From: an uncultured Allofournierella sp.
Lineage (GTDB): Bacteria; Bacillota; Clostridia; Oscillospirales; Ruminococcaceae
Direction of reading: 5' to 3'
DNA: 41,080 nucleotides
Assembly (NCBI GenBank): GCA_944382705.1
Contig: CALWNE010000055.1
Span: 1-41,080, forward strand
Positions 17,586 to 25,774 of the stretch are shown piece by piece. A model generated the notes under the pieces. That model ran no database searches and had not been told where the DNA came from. It saw only the letters and a program-made list of their open reading frames with translations. The position numbers were made by a program, and so were the translations under genes. Position 1 is the first letter of the stretch. The number at the start of each line of letters is the position of its first letter.

Positions 17586-17613
17586 TTTCTGGCAGTATTT
17601 CTTCTGCCAGAAA
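17586..17613 (+). terminator. Second hairpin after spoIVA
   Basis: The perfect 10-base stem TTTCTGGCAG/CTGCCAGAAA lies just past the first terminator. Its T-tract is weak, so it may be a back-up terminator or act on the opposite strand. Confidence 0.45.
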
Positions 17614-17676
17614 TTCAAGTTCTTTGGGTCAGCCGCAAGGAATGTTGAAACATTCATACTCTGCCAAGGTAAACTG

Positions 17677-17705
17677 TTGAAAAGTCAGGCGGTGTGTGGT
17701 ATCCT
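17677..17705 (+). promoter_or_regulatory. Promoter of the SnoaL-like gene
   Basis: TTGAAA at 17677-17682 and TATCCT at 17700-17705 have 17 bases between them, about 40 bases before the start codon. The -35 is good and the -10 moderate. Confidence 0.5.
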
Positions 17706-17746
17706 GTTTATCAATCTTTTTTTGTGTTGCCTATGGAGAAAAAACT

Positions 17747-18133
17747 ATGAATATCAAAGAATTTTGGGACGCAGTTTTGCGGCAGGATGCACAGGCCGTT
17801 CGCAGATACTTCCATCCAGATGCATGGGTGAACTGGCATAACACAAACGAGCATTTTACCGTGGAGGAATTTATCCGAGCAAATTGCGAGTACCCAGGTG
17901 AGTGGGCTGGAAAGGTGAAGCAGGTGATAACCACCGCTACCCATATCATCACGGCCACCCATGTGTACAGTAAAGACGGCAGCGTTTCCTGCCATGCAAC
18001 CTCTTTTATTCAGATTGTAGAGGGTAAGATTGCATCCATGGAGGAGTACTGGGGGGACGATGGCCCGGTTCCTCAATGGCGGCAGGATAAACACATTGGG
18101 ACGACAATTAAAAAGGCGCATACTGTTGACTGA
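17747..18133 (+). CDS. SnoaL-like / NTF2-fold small protein
   Basis: 128 residues from the ATG at 17747 (GGAGAA site); the upstream in-frame reading has no ribosome site. It looks like the SnoaL/NTF2 superfamily: an N-terminal helix with FWDAVLRQDAQAVRRYF, then HPDAWVNWHNTNEHFTVEEFI, and alternating strands ending in IVEGKIASMEEYWGDDGP. Such folds bind small hydrophobic molecules and act as isomerases, dehydratases or sensors of unknown ligand. It is a single-gene unit with its own promoter and terminator, and its composition is somewhat AT-richer than its neighbours. Function cannot be told. Confidence 0.75.
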   Translation: MNIKEFWDAVLRQDAQAVRRYFHPDAWVNWHNTNEHFTVEEFIRANCEYPGEWAGKVKQVITTATHIITATHVYSKDGSVSCHATSFIQIVEGKIASMEEYWGDDGPVPQWRQDKHIGTTIKKAHTVD

Positions 18134-18138
18134 ATGTG

Positions 18139-18156
18139 TGTAAACTTAGGTTTACA
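18139..18156. promoter_or_regulatory. Inverted repeat TGTAAAC-N4-GTTTACA
   Basis: Perfect 7-base arms with a TTAG centre lie 6 bases after the SnoaL-like stop. It may be an operator-like site or a short hairpin. Nothing in the sequence identifies a binding protein. Confidence 0.3.
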
Positions 18157-18181
18157 GGGCAGCAGAATGGCAAAAAATCCA

Positions 18182-18217
18182 GGGGGAAAGATGCAGCGAT
18201 TTCCCCTTGTTTTTTTG
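18182..18217 (+). terminator. Terminator of the SnoaL-like gene
   Basis: The stem GGGGAAA (18183-18189) / TTTCCCC (18200-18206) has a 10-base loop and is followed by TTGTTTTTTTG. It is a modest intrinsic terminator. Confidence 0.65.
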
Positions 18218-18288
18218 CAAGTCTGCACGCAAAATAGGCCGGTTTTTGAAAAAATCACACGCAATTCTGGTGAATCTGCCGAAAGCGA

Positions 18289-18317
18289 TTGATTCTTTTA
18301 GTAAAATGGTGTAAAAT
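18289..18317 (+). promoter_or_regulatory. Sigma-A promoter of the dehydratase-transferase operon
   Basis: TTGATT at 18289-18294 and TAAAAT at 18312-18317 have 17 bases between them, giving a 5' leader of about 110 bases. Within the leader, GGAGGGAG lies too far from the start codon to be its ribosome site. The 18134-18431 gap holds this promoter, the terminator and an inverted repeat. Confidence 0.65.
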
Positions 18318-18431
18318 ACAACATATTAGTATGGTGGATTCATGCGGCTTTCCGCTGGGAACCATAACGGAAAATGCCTCTCAAGGGCCGCCTGCAAACG
18401 GCCTGGAGGGAGAAAAGTTTGGTGATACAAT

Positions 18432-20315
18432 TTGTCTAATCAACTGGGCACATTTCTGCGCCGGTTTCGCAAACAGATTTTAATGCTGTTTGATGTGTTT
18501 GCGCTGACTGGCTGCTATCTGGCCCCTTGGGTGCTCATCAACAGCCGGGCATCTTATACGCAATATTCCAGCCTGCTGGTAGCCAGCTGTTTTTTGTTTG
18601 TCTGCTGCTTTGAAATCGTCTACGGCTTGATGGGTATGTACGACAGCTTGTGGCGGTATGCAGAAGTGGTGGAGTTCTTTCGTTTGTGCACCGCTTCGGC
18701 CATTGCCATTGGGCTGTTTGTGGCTAGTTCGATGCTGGTTTTTCGGGATACAGGCGGTCAGGTGCCCATCTCGGTATATTTCCTCAGTGCCATGTTTGCG
18801 GCGGCAGTTACCATGTACTCCCGTTTGGTGTACCGGATGTACCGGAATGTGAAGCTGGGCCGCAAGGGGGCAAACAAAGCCCGCCGTACCCTGCTGATTG
18901 GCGCAGGCGATGCCGCCAGCACCCTGCTGCACGAGCAGTTTAAAAAGCCCAGCCCGGATATGATCTTTATCTGCTGTGTGGACGACGCCCCCGAAAAACA
19001 GGGCCGCTACATTATGGGCATTCAGATTATGGGTACCACCGAGGATATTCCGGAAATTGTGGAGCAGTGCGAGATTGAAAGCATCCTGCTGGCTATTCCC
19101 ACCATGGATGAGGAGAAAAAGCGCCGGGTGCTTTCCATCTGCAACAAGACCAAATGCAATGTAAAAATTCTGCCGGATATCGTTAAGATGATTACCGACG
19201 GCAAGGATTTGGCTTCCCGTATCCGGGATGTTCGGGTGGAGGATTTGCTGGGCCGGGAGGAAGTACAGCTTTCTGGCCGCATTGCCGATTTTCTGCGGGA
19301 TAAACGGGTGATGGTAACAGGCGGCGGTGGCTCCATTGGTTCCGAGCTGTGCCGCCAGATTGCCTCCTGCGGGCCGCGGCAGCTGGTTCTGGTGGATATT
19401 TACGAAAACAGTGCCTATGCCATCCAGCAGGAGCTGCGCCGCACCTATGGCAGCCAGCTGGATTTGCAGGTGCAGATTGCCTCGGTGCGTGATTCCAAAA
19501 AGATGGACGCGCTTTTTGAACATTTCCAGCCCCAGATTGTGTTTCATGCGGCGGCTCATAAGCATGTGCCCCTTATGGAAGACAGCCCGGAAGAAGCAGT
19601 AAAGAACAATGTGTTTGGCACTTACAATGTGGCCCGTTCGGCAGACCGCTACGGGGCGGAGCGTTTTGTTCTGATTTCCACCGATAAGGCAGTAAATCCC
19701 ACCAATGTAATGGGTGCCACCAAACGCCTGTGCGAGATGATTGTGCAGGCCATGGCACAGCGCAGCAAAACACGATTTGCGGCAGTGCGTTTTGGCAATG
19801 TGCTGGGTTCCAACGGCTCGGTTATTCCCTTATTTAAGGAACAAATTGCCTGCGGCGGCCCGGTCACTGTTACCCATCCGGATATTGTGCGCTATTTCAT
19901 GACCATTTCCGAAGCGGTAAGCCTGGTGCTGGAAGCTGGCTCCATGGCCACCGGCGGCGAAATCTTTGTGCTGGATATGGGCAAGCCCATGCGCATTTTG
20001 GATTTGGCCGAAAATCTCATTAAACTGTCCGGCTTTATTCCTTACCGGGATATTGAAATTAAGTTTACTGGCCTGCGCCCCGGCGAAAAACTCTATGAGG
20101 AACTGTTGATGGACGAGGAGGGTCTGCAAAAAACCGATAACCGCAAAATCTACATCGGTGCACCCTTGCAGCTGAACAACGAAACCTTCTTTAACCATCT
20201 GGTTACCCTCAAGGAAATCGCTTACAGCAACAACAGTTCCAACCTGGTGCAGGCCCTGGTGGATATGGTGCCCACCTTCCACCACAAAACCAACTGTAAA
20301 TCCGAAACCGCATAA
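18432..20315 (+). CDS. Membrane nucleotide-sugar 4,6-dehydratase (PglF/CapD/EpsC type)
   Basis: 627 residues from a TTG start, preceded five bases upstream by GGTGAT, which can pair with the 16S tail; an ATG at 18483 is an alternative. Four TM helices occupy about 15-125, followed by a first Rossmann-like domain (LIGAGDAASTLL). The catalytic SDR domain carries VTGGGGSIGSELCRQIA near 297 and STDKAVNPTNVMGATKR in place of the usual YxxxK, which is characteristic of this subfamily. Members dehydrate UDP-GlcNAc-type sugars at C4/C6 to start synthesis of diacetamido- or amino-deoxy sugars for capsule, EPS or protein glycosylation. The downstream gene is a matching phosphoglycosyl transferase, but no aminotransferase, acetyltransferase or polymerase is nearby. 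Confidence 0.92.
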   Translation: MSNQLGTFLRRFRKQILMLFDVFALTGCYLAPWVLINSRASYTQYSSLLVASCFLFVCCFEIVYGLMGMYDSLWRYAEVVEFFRLCTASAIAIGLFVASSMLVFRDTGGQVPISVYFLSAMFAAAVTMYSRLVYRMYRNVKLGRKGANKARRTLLIGAGDAASTLLHEQFKKPSPDMIFICCVDDAPEKQGRYIMGIQIMGTTEDIPEIVEQCEIESILLAIPTMDEEKKRRVLSICNKTKCNVKILPDIVKMITDGKDLASRIRDVRVEDLLGREEVQLSGRIADFLRDKRVMVTGGGGSIGSELCRQIASCGPRQLVLVDIYENSAYAIQQELRRTYGSQLDLQVQIASVRDSKKMDALFEHFQPQIVFHAAAHKHVPLMEDSPEEAVKNNVFGTYNVARSADRYGAERFVLISTDKAVNPTNVMGATKRLCEMIVQAMAQRSKTRFAAVRFGNVLGSNGSVIPLFKEQIACGGPVTVTHPDIVRYFMTISEAVSLVLEAGSMATGGEIFVLDMGKPMRILDLAENLIKLSGFIPYRDIEIKFTGLRPGEKLYEELLMDEEGLQKTDNRKIYIGAPLQLNNETFFNHLVTLKEIAYSNNSSNLVQALVDMVPTFHHKTNCKSETA

Positions 20316-20332
20316 GAAAGGAAGAACCAACC

Positions 20333-20923
20333 ATGTATCAGCGTTTCTTCAAGCGTCTGCTGGATGCATCCATCTCTTTTGTGGCTCTGGTGCTGCTGTC
20401 GCCTGTGCTGCTGGTGCTGGCTTTGTGTATAAAGATTACCTCGCCTGGCCCGGTGTTGTTCTGCCAAAAGCGGGTGGGCAAGGGCAAAACCTATTTTCAG
20501 ATTTACAAGTTCCGCAGTATGCGTACCGATACTCCCAAGGATATGCCCACCCATCTGCTGGAAAACCCCCAGGCATTTATTACCCCCATTGGCCGTTTTT
20601 TGCGCAAAACCAGCCTGGATGAATTGCCCCAGCTGCTGAACATTCTGAAAGGGGAAATGAGCATTGTGGGCCCTCGGCCTGCACTCTGGAACCAGGACGA
20701 TTTGATTGCCCAGCGGGATTTGTACGGCGCAAACGATTGCGTGCCCGGCCTGACCGGCTATGCCCAGATTCATGGCCGGGACGAGCTTCCCATTGAGCAA
20801 AAAGCCAAGCTGGACGGCTACTATGCCCAGCATCTGAGCTTTGCGCTGGATGTGAAGATTTTTTTCAAAACCATTTACAGTGTGCTGCGCCACGAAGGTG
20901 TGGTAGAGGGCAAACAGCCCTGA
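20333..20923 (+). CDS. Initiating sugar-phosphate transferase (PglC/EpsL type)
   Basis: 196 residues, a short monotopic phosphoglycosyl transferase. It moves a sugar-1-phosphate from a UDP-sugar to undecaprenyl phosphate to begin a lipid-linked glycan. One N-terminal re-entrant hydrophobic helix (about 10-32) contains the SP pair. KFRSMRTDT, the catalytic-type DELPQLLNILKGEMS, VGPRP and PGLTGYAQIHGR are all conserved. The start is preceded by GAAAGGAAG. It lies 17 bases after the dehydratase, so the two probably supply and load one modified sugar. The strong terminator after it shows the operon is only two genes long. Confidence 0.93.
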   Translation: MYQRFFKRLLDASISFVALVLLSPVLLVLALCIKITSPGPVLFCQKRVGKGKTYFQIYKFRSMRTDTPKDMPTHLLENPQAFITPIGRFLRKTSLDELPQLLNILKGEMSIVGPRPALWNQDDLIAQRDLYGANDCVPGLTGYAQIHGRDELPIEQKAKLDGYYAQHLSFALDVKIFFKTIYSVLRHEGVVEGKQP

Positions 20924-20942
20924 CACTGCTGCGTTACAACAA

Positions 20943-20992
20943 AAAAACAGCCTGTCGGTGGTGCTTTGCACAGCAACCGACAGGCTGTTTTT
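20943..20992. terminator. Bidirectional terminator between convergent genes
   Basis: A perfect 17-base stem beginning AAAAACAGCCTGTCGGT has arms at 20943-20959 and 20976-20992. It starts with an A run and ends with a T run, so it works on both strands between the transferase (+) and the DUF4364 gene (-). Confidence 0.92.
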
Positions 20993-21041
20993 GTATGAAA
21001 TCAAGGCGAAAAGGATGTTCAGGGCTTCGGGCCCTGCTTTA

Positions 21042-21614
21042 TCATGGAGCAGTGCCCTCATCCAGGTCATTGGGGGAGGTGAGGGCTTCCAGCAAAAGGG
21101 CGTAAATATCGCTGCCTTTTTCGATGAAGGCGTTTTTAACCAGCTCCGCTGTCATGGCGTCCGGCAATGCCACCGAAAGGCCAAACACCTCGCTGCCCAG
21201 CTCGTTGATGGAGCAGTGCACCGTGTAGCCTTCGTTGCTGCGCACTACTTCGGCTTTGTGCTGGGCGGCTTTGCGCACCCATTGCTGTGCCCGTACCACA
21301 GCCCGGATGGCTGTTTCCCGCACGCTGCGGGGCAAGCGGTCGAACCCCAGCTCATCGGTGACGGAAAGGCCCTTGGGAGTGATGCGGTAACAGCCGTCGC
21401 CGTTTACTTCCACCAGGCCCTGATGCTCCAGATCAGCCAGACTGCCTGCCAGTTCAAAATAATTCACAAGCTGTTCGCCCAGCAGGGCATTTTCAATGTC
21501 CTGGCGGCAAAGGGGGGCGGCGGTTTTAATCAGATAGCAAAGCAGAATACTTACCTCGGAACGGTCGGTGAGACCACCGGGCTTTACCCCAAATGTAAAA
21601 GCGTTTCCAGCCAA
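21042..21614 (-). CDS. DUF4364 family winged-helix protein
   Basis: 190 residues from a TTG start at 21614, chosen because AAAGGATG lies about 8 bases upstream. A longer reading from 21677 runs into the end of the preceding S1 gene. The N-terminal half has winged-helix character: SEVSILLCYLIKTAAPLCRQ, a recognition-like helix, then DLEHQGLVEVNGDGCYRITPKG as the wing. The C-terminal half is a mixed alpha/beta domain with VVRSNEGYTVHCSINE. The family is common in Clostridia and annotated only as a putative transcription factor; the target is unknown. It has its own promoter inside the end of the upstream S1 gene. Confidence 0.8.
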   Translation of the reverse strand: MAGNAFTFGVKPGGLTDRSEVSILLCYLIKTAAPLCRQDIENALLGEQLVNYFELAGSLADLEHQGLVEVNGDGCYRITPKGLSVTDELGFDRLPRSVRETAIRAVVRAQQWVRKAAQHKAEVVRSNEGYTVHCSINELGSEVFGLSVALPDAMTAELVKNAFIEKGSDIYALLLEALTSPNDLDEGTAP

Positions 21615-21648
21615 ATCTACACATCCTTTCGCAAAACATTCTGCTCCT

Positions 21649-21677
21649 ATTATAAGGGCAATCCTTCTCAGACGCAA
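21649..21677 (-). promoter_or_regulatory. Internal promoter of the DUF4364 gene
   Basis: On the minus strand, TTGCGT (21677-21672) and TATAAT (21654-21649) have 17 bases between them. The -35 lies within the last codons of the S1-domain gene and the -10 in the 53-base gap. Confidence 0.55.
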
Positions 21678-22591
21678 GGGCTGGTCAAAGGATGTGAATC
21701 AAATACCGTCGCAATCTCCTTGCCGCTTTCCGGGGTAGAATAGTCCCACCGGCTAATGTGCCCGCTGGTTTGCTGGTACATTAAAGGAAAGCGCATGGGC
21801 TGGGGCAGATTTTGGTTTACTACTACCAGCTTGATTTTCATCCGGTCGGGCAGAATGTTTTTGATGAATACGCTTACCGTTTGGCCAAGGCTCAGGTTGC
21901 CGGCTGGTTCCGCAAGACCTGCCAGATTAGGGGCGATTTCGATAAATACACCATAAGGCTCAATGCTGCGCACCACCCCCACCACCGTATCTCCCACCGA
22001 AAATTGCCGGGCATTCTGCTGCCAGGTGCCAAGCAGTTCCCGCAGGGTAAGTACCAAACGGCCCTGCTCATCCCGGCTTTTTACCGCACAAAATAGGGTT
22101 TGCCCCACATCCACCCGGTCCGCAGGGCTTTGAATGCGGGAGACAGACAGGCAGTCGATGGGTAAAAGGGCGCTGATGCCACACCCCACATCGCAAAAAG
22201 CGCCAAAGGGCTCGATATGGTTTACCTCACAGGGTACCACATCCCCAGGCTGCAAAAGGTCCAGGTATTCGGTGCGGCAACGCTGCTGAGCTGCCCTGCG
22301 GGATACAACAAGACCTCCCTGGGGCCCGCTTTGCACCATAAAGCACACCGGCCGCCCCACCCGGCTGAGAACGGCGATGGGCCGGGTTTCGCCCTCGGCC
22401 AGACCTTCGGCACACTCGCTGGGCTCCATCATAACTATCTGGCCCCCTGCCAGAATCCGCAGCCGCCTGGACTGGTCAAAAGCCAGGGCGGTGGATTGCA
22501 GAATTTCTCCGGTGCGTGCAGCTTCCTCCAGTTGACCAAAGGTCAAATCCTGGGCGCACCGGTAAGCGGATTCGGGTTTATATTCCGTCAT
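21668..22591 (-). CDS. S1 RNA-binding domain protein
   Basis: 307 residues. An N-terminal region of about 110 residues (TEYKPESAYRCAQDLTFGQL onward, with a beta-rich segment) precedes two clear S1/OB domains. The first, about 113-185, has PGDVVPCEVNHIEPFGAFCD and GISALLPIDCLSVSRI. The second, about 195-258, has VGDTVVGVVRSIEPYGVFIEI and NLAGLAEP. The C-terminus is a short tail. It resembles the small ribosomal protein S1 homologues of Clostridia but is shorter than E. coli S1. It likely binds mRNA or rRNA. The ribosome site is AGAGGATG. It is divergent from DUF951-prfA. Confidence 0.85.
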   Translation of the reverse strand: MTEYKPESAYRCAQDLTFGQLEEAARTGEILQSTALAFDQSRRLRILAGGQIVMMEPSECAEGLAEGETRPIAVLSRVGRPVCFMVQSGPQGGLVVSRRAAQQRCRTEYLDLLQPGDVVPCEVNHIEPFGAFCDVGCGISALLPIDCLSVSRIQSPADRVDVGQTLFCAVKSRDEQGRLVLTLRELLGTWQQNARQFSVGDTVVGVVRSIEPYGVFIEIAPNLAGLAEPAGNLSLGQTVSVFIKNILPDRMKIKLVVVNQNLPQPMRFPLMYQQTSGHISRWDYSTPESGKEIATVFDSHPLTSPCV

Positions 22592-22622
22592 GGATCATCA
22601 TCCTCTTTCTCATAATGTGATG

Positions 22623-22655
22623 GGCATATAGGCCCTTGCTATAAAACTATATGCC
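22623..22655. promoter_or_regulatory. Inverted repeat GGCATATAG-N15-CTATATGCC
   Basis: Perfect 9-base arms at 22623-22631 and 22647-22655 lie in the 246-base gap between the divergent S1 gene and DUF951-prfA. The position, 31 bases before the S1 start, fits an operator or a 5'-UTR hairpin that could mediate autogenous control by the S1 protein. Promoter elements in this gap are not clear. Confidence 0.4.
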
Positions 22656-22837
22656 ACAACAGGGGCCGATATTTGCAAAACTTTGGATAACTGTCTGCAT
22701 CTGCCTTCGGCAAGGCTTTTTTGCAGGCAGGGAATACCATTTTGCAGGCGGTTGTGTTATACTGTTACAGTGATACCGTATCAGGCACAGTCTGCCGCAC
22801 ACAATTGCTGGCAGCAAAGCCGGAACAGGAGGCTTTT

Positions 22838-23026
22838 ATGGATGTTCAGGTAGGCGATCAGATTGTTACCAAAAAGCCCCACCCCTGCGGCGCCAACTGT
22901 TTTGATGTGCTGCGAGTGGGCATGGACTTTAAAATTCGATGCACAGGCTGCGGCAGAGAAGTGATGGTGCCCCGGGCCAAAATCGAAAAAAACATCAAAA
23001 AGGTGCAGCGTCCCGGGCTGCTTTGA
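22838..23026 (+). CDS. DUF951 family small zinc-binding-like protein
   Basis: 62 residues from the ATG at 22838, behind ACAGGAGG; the longer upstream reading is not used. The family signature KKPHPCG and MDFKIRCTGCGREVMVPR are both present, with Cys17 and the pair C35/C38 as likely metal ligands. An extra Cys21 replaces a residue that is not usually Cys. The tail is basic. The function is unknown; the family is widespread in Firmicutes near translation or replication genes. It begins the prfA operon. Confidence 0.88.
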   Translation: MDVQVGDQIVTKKPHPCGANCFDVLRVGMDFKIRCTGCGREVMVPRAKIEKNIKKVQRPGLL

Positions 23027-23074
23027 GCCCAGGGTCACACCCAACGAATACAGGGAAAGGCAAGCAAACCACCG

Positions 23075-24151
23075 ATGTTAGAAAAACTGTACGATGTGCG
23101 CAGACGCTACCAGGAATTGAATCTGCGCTTGCAGGACCCCACCGTCCTGTGCGATAATGCCCGGTATCGGGATTTAATGAAGGAATATAAAAACCTCACC
23201 CCCCTTATGGAAGCCATGGACGCTTATGAGCAGGTGAAAAATAACTGTGATGAGGCCCGTGCCCTGTTGGAGGAAGGTGGGCTGGAACCAGAGTTCAAGG
23301 AGATGGTCCAGCAGGAATACACCGAGGCAAAAAGCCAGCTGGAACCGTTGCTCCAGCAGCTTAAATTGCTGCTGCTGCCCAAGGATGAAAACGATGGCAA
23401 AAATGTCATTGTGGAAATCCGTGGCGGAGCAGGCGGCGAAGAAGCCGCCCTGTTTGCCCACAGCCTGTACCGGATGTACTCCATGTATGCCGCTGCCCGG
23501 CGGTGGAACAGCGAGGTGCTGAGCCTGAATGAAACCGAGCTGGGCGGCATTAAAGAAATCGTGTTTTCGGTACAGGGCGAGGGTGCATACAGCCGGCTAA
23601 AATTTGAAAGCGGCGTGCACCGGGTACAGCGGGTGCCTGAAACCGAGACCCAGGGCCGCATTCACACCTCCACCGTGACGGTGGCAGTGATGCCGGAGGC
23701 AGAGGAAGTGGACCTGGAACTGAATATGAATGAGTTGAAAATTGACACATTCCGTGCTTCCGGTGCGGGTGGTCAGCACATCAACAAAACCTCCAGCGCC
23801 ATCCGTGTAACCCACCTGCCCACCGGCATGGTGGTGGAGTGCCAGGACGAACGAAGCCAGCACAAAAACAAGGACAAAGCCCTCAAGGTGCTGCGCAGCC
23901 GCCTGCTGCAACAAAAACAGCAGGCCCAAAAGGATGCCATCGACGCAGACCGGCGCAGCCAGGTTGGTACAGGAGACCGTTCCGAGCGTATCCGCACCTA
24001 CAATTTTCCCCAGGGGCGTTTGACCGATCACCGAATCGGCCTGACCCTCTATAAGCTGGACAGCGTGATGGACGGAAATCTGGACGAGGTGCTGGATGCC
24101 CTCATCACCGCAGACCAGGCAGAAAAACTCAAAGCAGCAGAAAAGGAATGA
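23075..24151 (+). CDS. prfA: Peptide chain release factor 1
   Basis: 358 residues. It recognises UAA and UAG at the ribosome and triggers release. The stop-codon-reading tripeptide is PET in RVQRVPETETQGRIHTST (B. subtilis also has the PxT form). The catalytic GGQ lies in RASGAGGQHINKT. This PxT form, rather than SPF, identifies RF1 and not RF2. The ribosome site is weak (AGGGAAAGG, about 15 bases upstream). The methylase gene prmC, which usually follows and modifies the GGQ glutamine, is absent; tsaC comes directly after. Confidence 0.96.
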   Translation: MLEKLYDVRRRYQELNLRLQDPTVLCDNARYRDLMKEYKNLTPLMEAMDAYEQVKNNCDEARALLEEGGLEPEFKEMVQQEYTEAKSQLEPLLQQLKLLLLPKDENDGKNVIVEIRGGAGGEEAALFAHSLYRMYSMYAAARRWNSEVLSLNETELGGIKEIVFSVQGEGAYSRLKFESGVHRVQRVPETETQGRIHTSTVTVAVMPEAEEVDLELNMNELKIDTFRASGAGGQHINKTSSAIRVTHLPTGMVVECQDERSQHKNKDKALKVLRSRLLQQKQQAQKDAIDADRRSQVGTGDRSERIRTYNFPQGRLTDHRIGLTLYKLDSVMDGNLDEVLDALITADQAEKLKAAEKE

Positions 24152-24158
24152 ATCCCTC

Positions 24159-25178
24159 ATGGAAACCCAGGTAAAACAGGCCAATCAAGCGGCCATTGAA
24201 CAGGCAGCGGAACTGCTGCGCCAGGGCCAGATAGTGGCAATTCCCACCGAGACGGTTTACGGCATTGCAGCCGATGCACGGTGCGGCAGTGCAGTGGGCA
24301 AGATTTTTGCAGCCAAGGGCCGCCCTCAGGATAACCCGCTCATTGTTCACATCGATGGCATGGAGATGCTGGAGGGGCTGGTGGCCCAGGTGTCGCCCCA
24401 GGCTCAGGCATTGGCTCAGGCATTTTGGCCGGGGCCGCTCACCATCATTCTGCCCCGTGGCCCCCAGGTGGCGGACGAAGTATGTGCCGGGCTGGATACG
24501 GTGGCGGTGCGTATGCCCAGCCATCCGGTGGCACGGGCCGTCATTACCGCCAGTGGTTTGCCGCTGGCCGCTCCTTCGGCTAATCTTTCCGGCAGTCCCA
24601 GCCCCACCACCGCCGAATATGTGCGGCGGGATATGGAGGGCCGTCTGCCGCTGATTTTGGACGGCGGCCCCTGTGAGGTGGGCGTGGAGTCCACCGTGGT
24701 AAGTTTGGCAGGGCCCGAACCAGTGCTGCTGCGCCCCGGTGCTGTAACCAAAGAACAGATGGAGCAGGTACTGGGGCAGCCGGTACAGCTGGCAGGTGCC
24801 GTACTGGAGCAGCTGAAAGAGGGCGAAGCGGCCCGTTCGCCCGGCATGAAGTACAAGCACTACGCACCCAAAGCACAGGTAACCATCCTGCGGGGCAGCA
24901 TGGATGCTTTTGCAAGCTATGTGAAGGCCCACCGTGAGGCGGATACCTTCTGCCTTTGTTTTGCGGGGGAGGCAGAGCAGCTGCCGGTGCCCTGTGTGGA
25001 GTATGGCGGACAAAACCAACCGGAACAGCAGGCCCAGCGGCTGTTTAGTGCCCTGCGGGAACTGGACGAGCAGGGGGCAGGCACGGTATATGCCCGCTGC
25101 CCCCAAACCACCGGTGTGGCTTTGGCGGTGTACAATCGGCTGCTGCGAGCGGCGGCCTTCCGGGTGATTGACCTATGA
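24159..25178 (+). CDS. tsaC: L-threonylcarbamoyladenylate synthase (TsaC/Sua5)
   Basis: 339 residues from the ATG at 24159, the two-domain Sua5 length. It makes threonylcarbamoyl-AMP from threonine, bicarbonate and ATP for the t6A37 tRNA modification. The YrdC domain (about 1-205) shows IPTETVYGIAADA, KGRPQDNPLIVHI, PGPLTIIL, APSANLSGSPSPT and GVESTVVSL. A PGMKYKHYAPKA linker leads to the C-terminal Sua5 domain (about 235-339). It starts 7 bases after the prfA stop and overlaps coaE by ATGA, so translation is coupled. Confidence 0.94.
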   Translation: METQVKQANQAAIEQAAELLRQGQIVAIPTETVYGIAADARCGSAVGKIFAAKGRPQDNPLIVHIDGMEMLEGLVAQVSPQAQALAQAFWPGPLTIILPRGPQVADEVCAGLDTVAVRMPSHPVARAVITASGLPLAAPSANLSGSPSPTTAEYVRRDMEGRLPLILDGGPCEVGVESTVVSLAGPEPVLLRPGAVTKEQMEQVLGQPVQLAGAVLEQLKEGEAARSPGMKYKHYAPKAQVTILRGSMDAFASYVKAHREADTFCLCFAGEAEQLPVPCVEYGGQNQPEQQAQRLFSALRELDEQGAGTVYARCPQTTGVALAVYNRLLRAAAFRVIDL

Positions 25179-25774
25179 GAATCATCGGCATTACCGGCCG
25201 TTCCGGCTGCGGCAAATCCACCGTGTCCGCCCATTACCGGGCTCTGGGGCATCTGGTGGCAGATGCAGACCAGGTGGCCCGCCAGGTGCTGGAGCCAGGC
25301 AGCCCCTGCTTGGCACAGCTGCAGGCGGCTTTTGGGGCCGATATTTTAAAGGATGGCGTTCTGGACCGGCGGCTTTTGGCTGACCGTGCCTTTGCCATGC
25401 CGGACGGTGCTCAAAAGCTGGTGGACATCACCCACCCGGAAATTTTGCGCCGCCTTCTGGCTCAGGCCAAGCAGGCCCGCCAGGAGGGCAGGGAACTGTT
25501 CTTTGTGGATGGGGCGGTCATTGTAAATGCTCCGCTGGAGCCTTATTGCGACGCAATTCTGCTGGTTACAGCTCCGCTGGAGCAGTCGGTGGAGCGCATC
25601 TGCCAGCGGGATGGAATTTCTCCCCAGTCGGCCCGGCTGCGGCTGGATGCCCAGATGCCAGAGGAACAGCTGAAGGCTGCCTGTGCTGCTTGCATTTGCA
25701 ACGATGGAACCTTGCAGCATCTGCTGGCCCAGGCCGATGCAGTGCTTGCAAAATTGTTGGAGGGCACACTATGA
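25175..25774 (+). CDS. coaE: Dephospho-CoA kinase
   Basis: 199 residues. It phosphorylates dephospho-CoA in the last step of coenzyme A synthesis. The P-loop GRSGCGKST is near residues 8-16, then DADQVARQVL, DITHPEI, and FVDGAVIVNAPLEP corresponding to the family's substrate-binding block. The lid region is RICQRDGIS. It overlaps tsaC and the following transglycosylase by four bases each (ATGA), forming a tightly coupled chain. Confidence 0.93.
   Translation: MRIIGITGRSGCGKSTVSAHYRALGHLVADADQVARQVLEPGSPCLAQLQAAFGADILKDGVLDRRLLADRAFAMPDGAQKLVDITHPEILRRLLAQAKQARQEGRELFFVDGAVIVNAPLEPYCDAILLVTAPLEQSVERICQRDGISPQSARLRLDAQMPEEQLKAACAACICNDGTLQHLLAQADAVLAKLLEGTL

Noticed and set aside
15552..17657. 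A 701-codon minus-strand frame over sipL-spoIVA
   Set aside because: It is antisense to two well-recognised genes, with no ribosome site and low-complexity composition.
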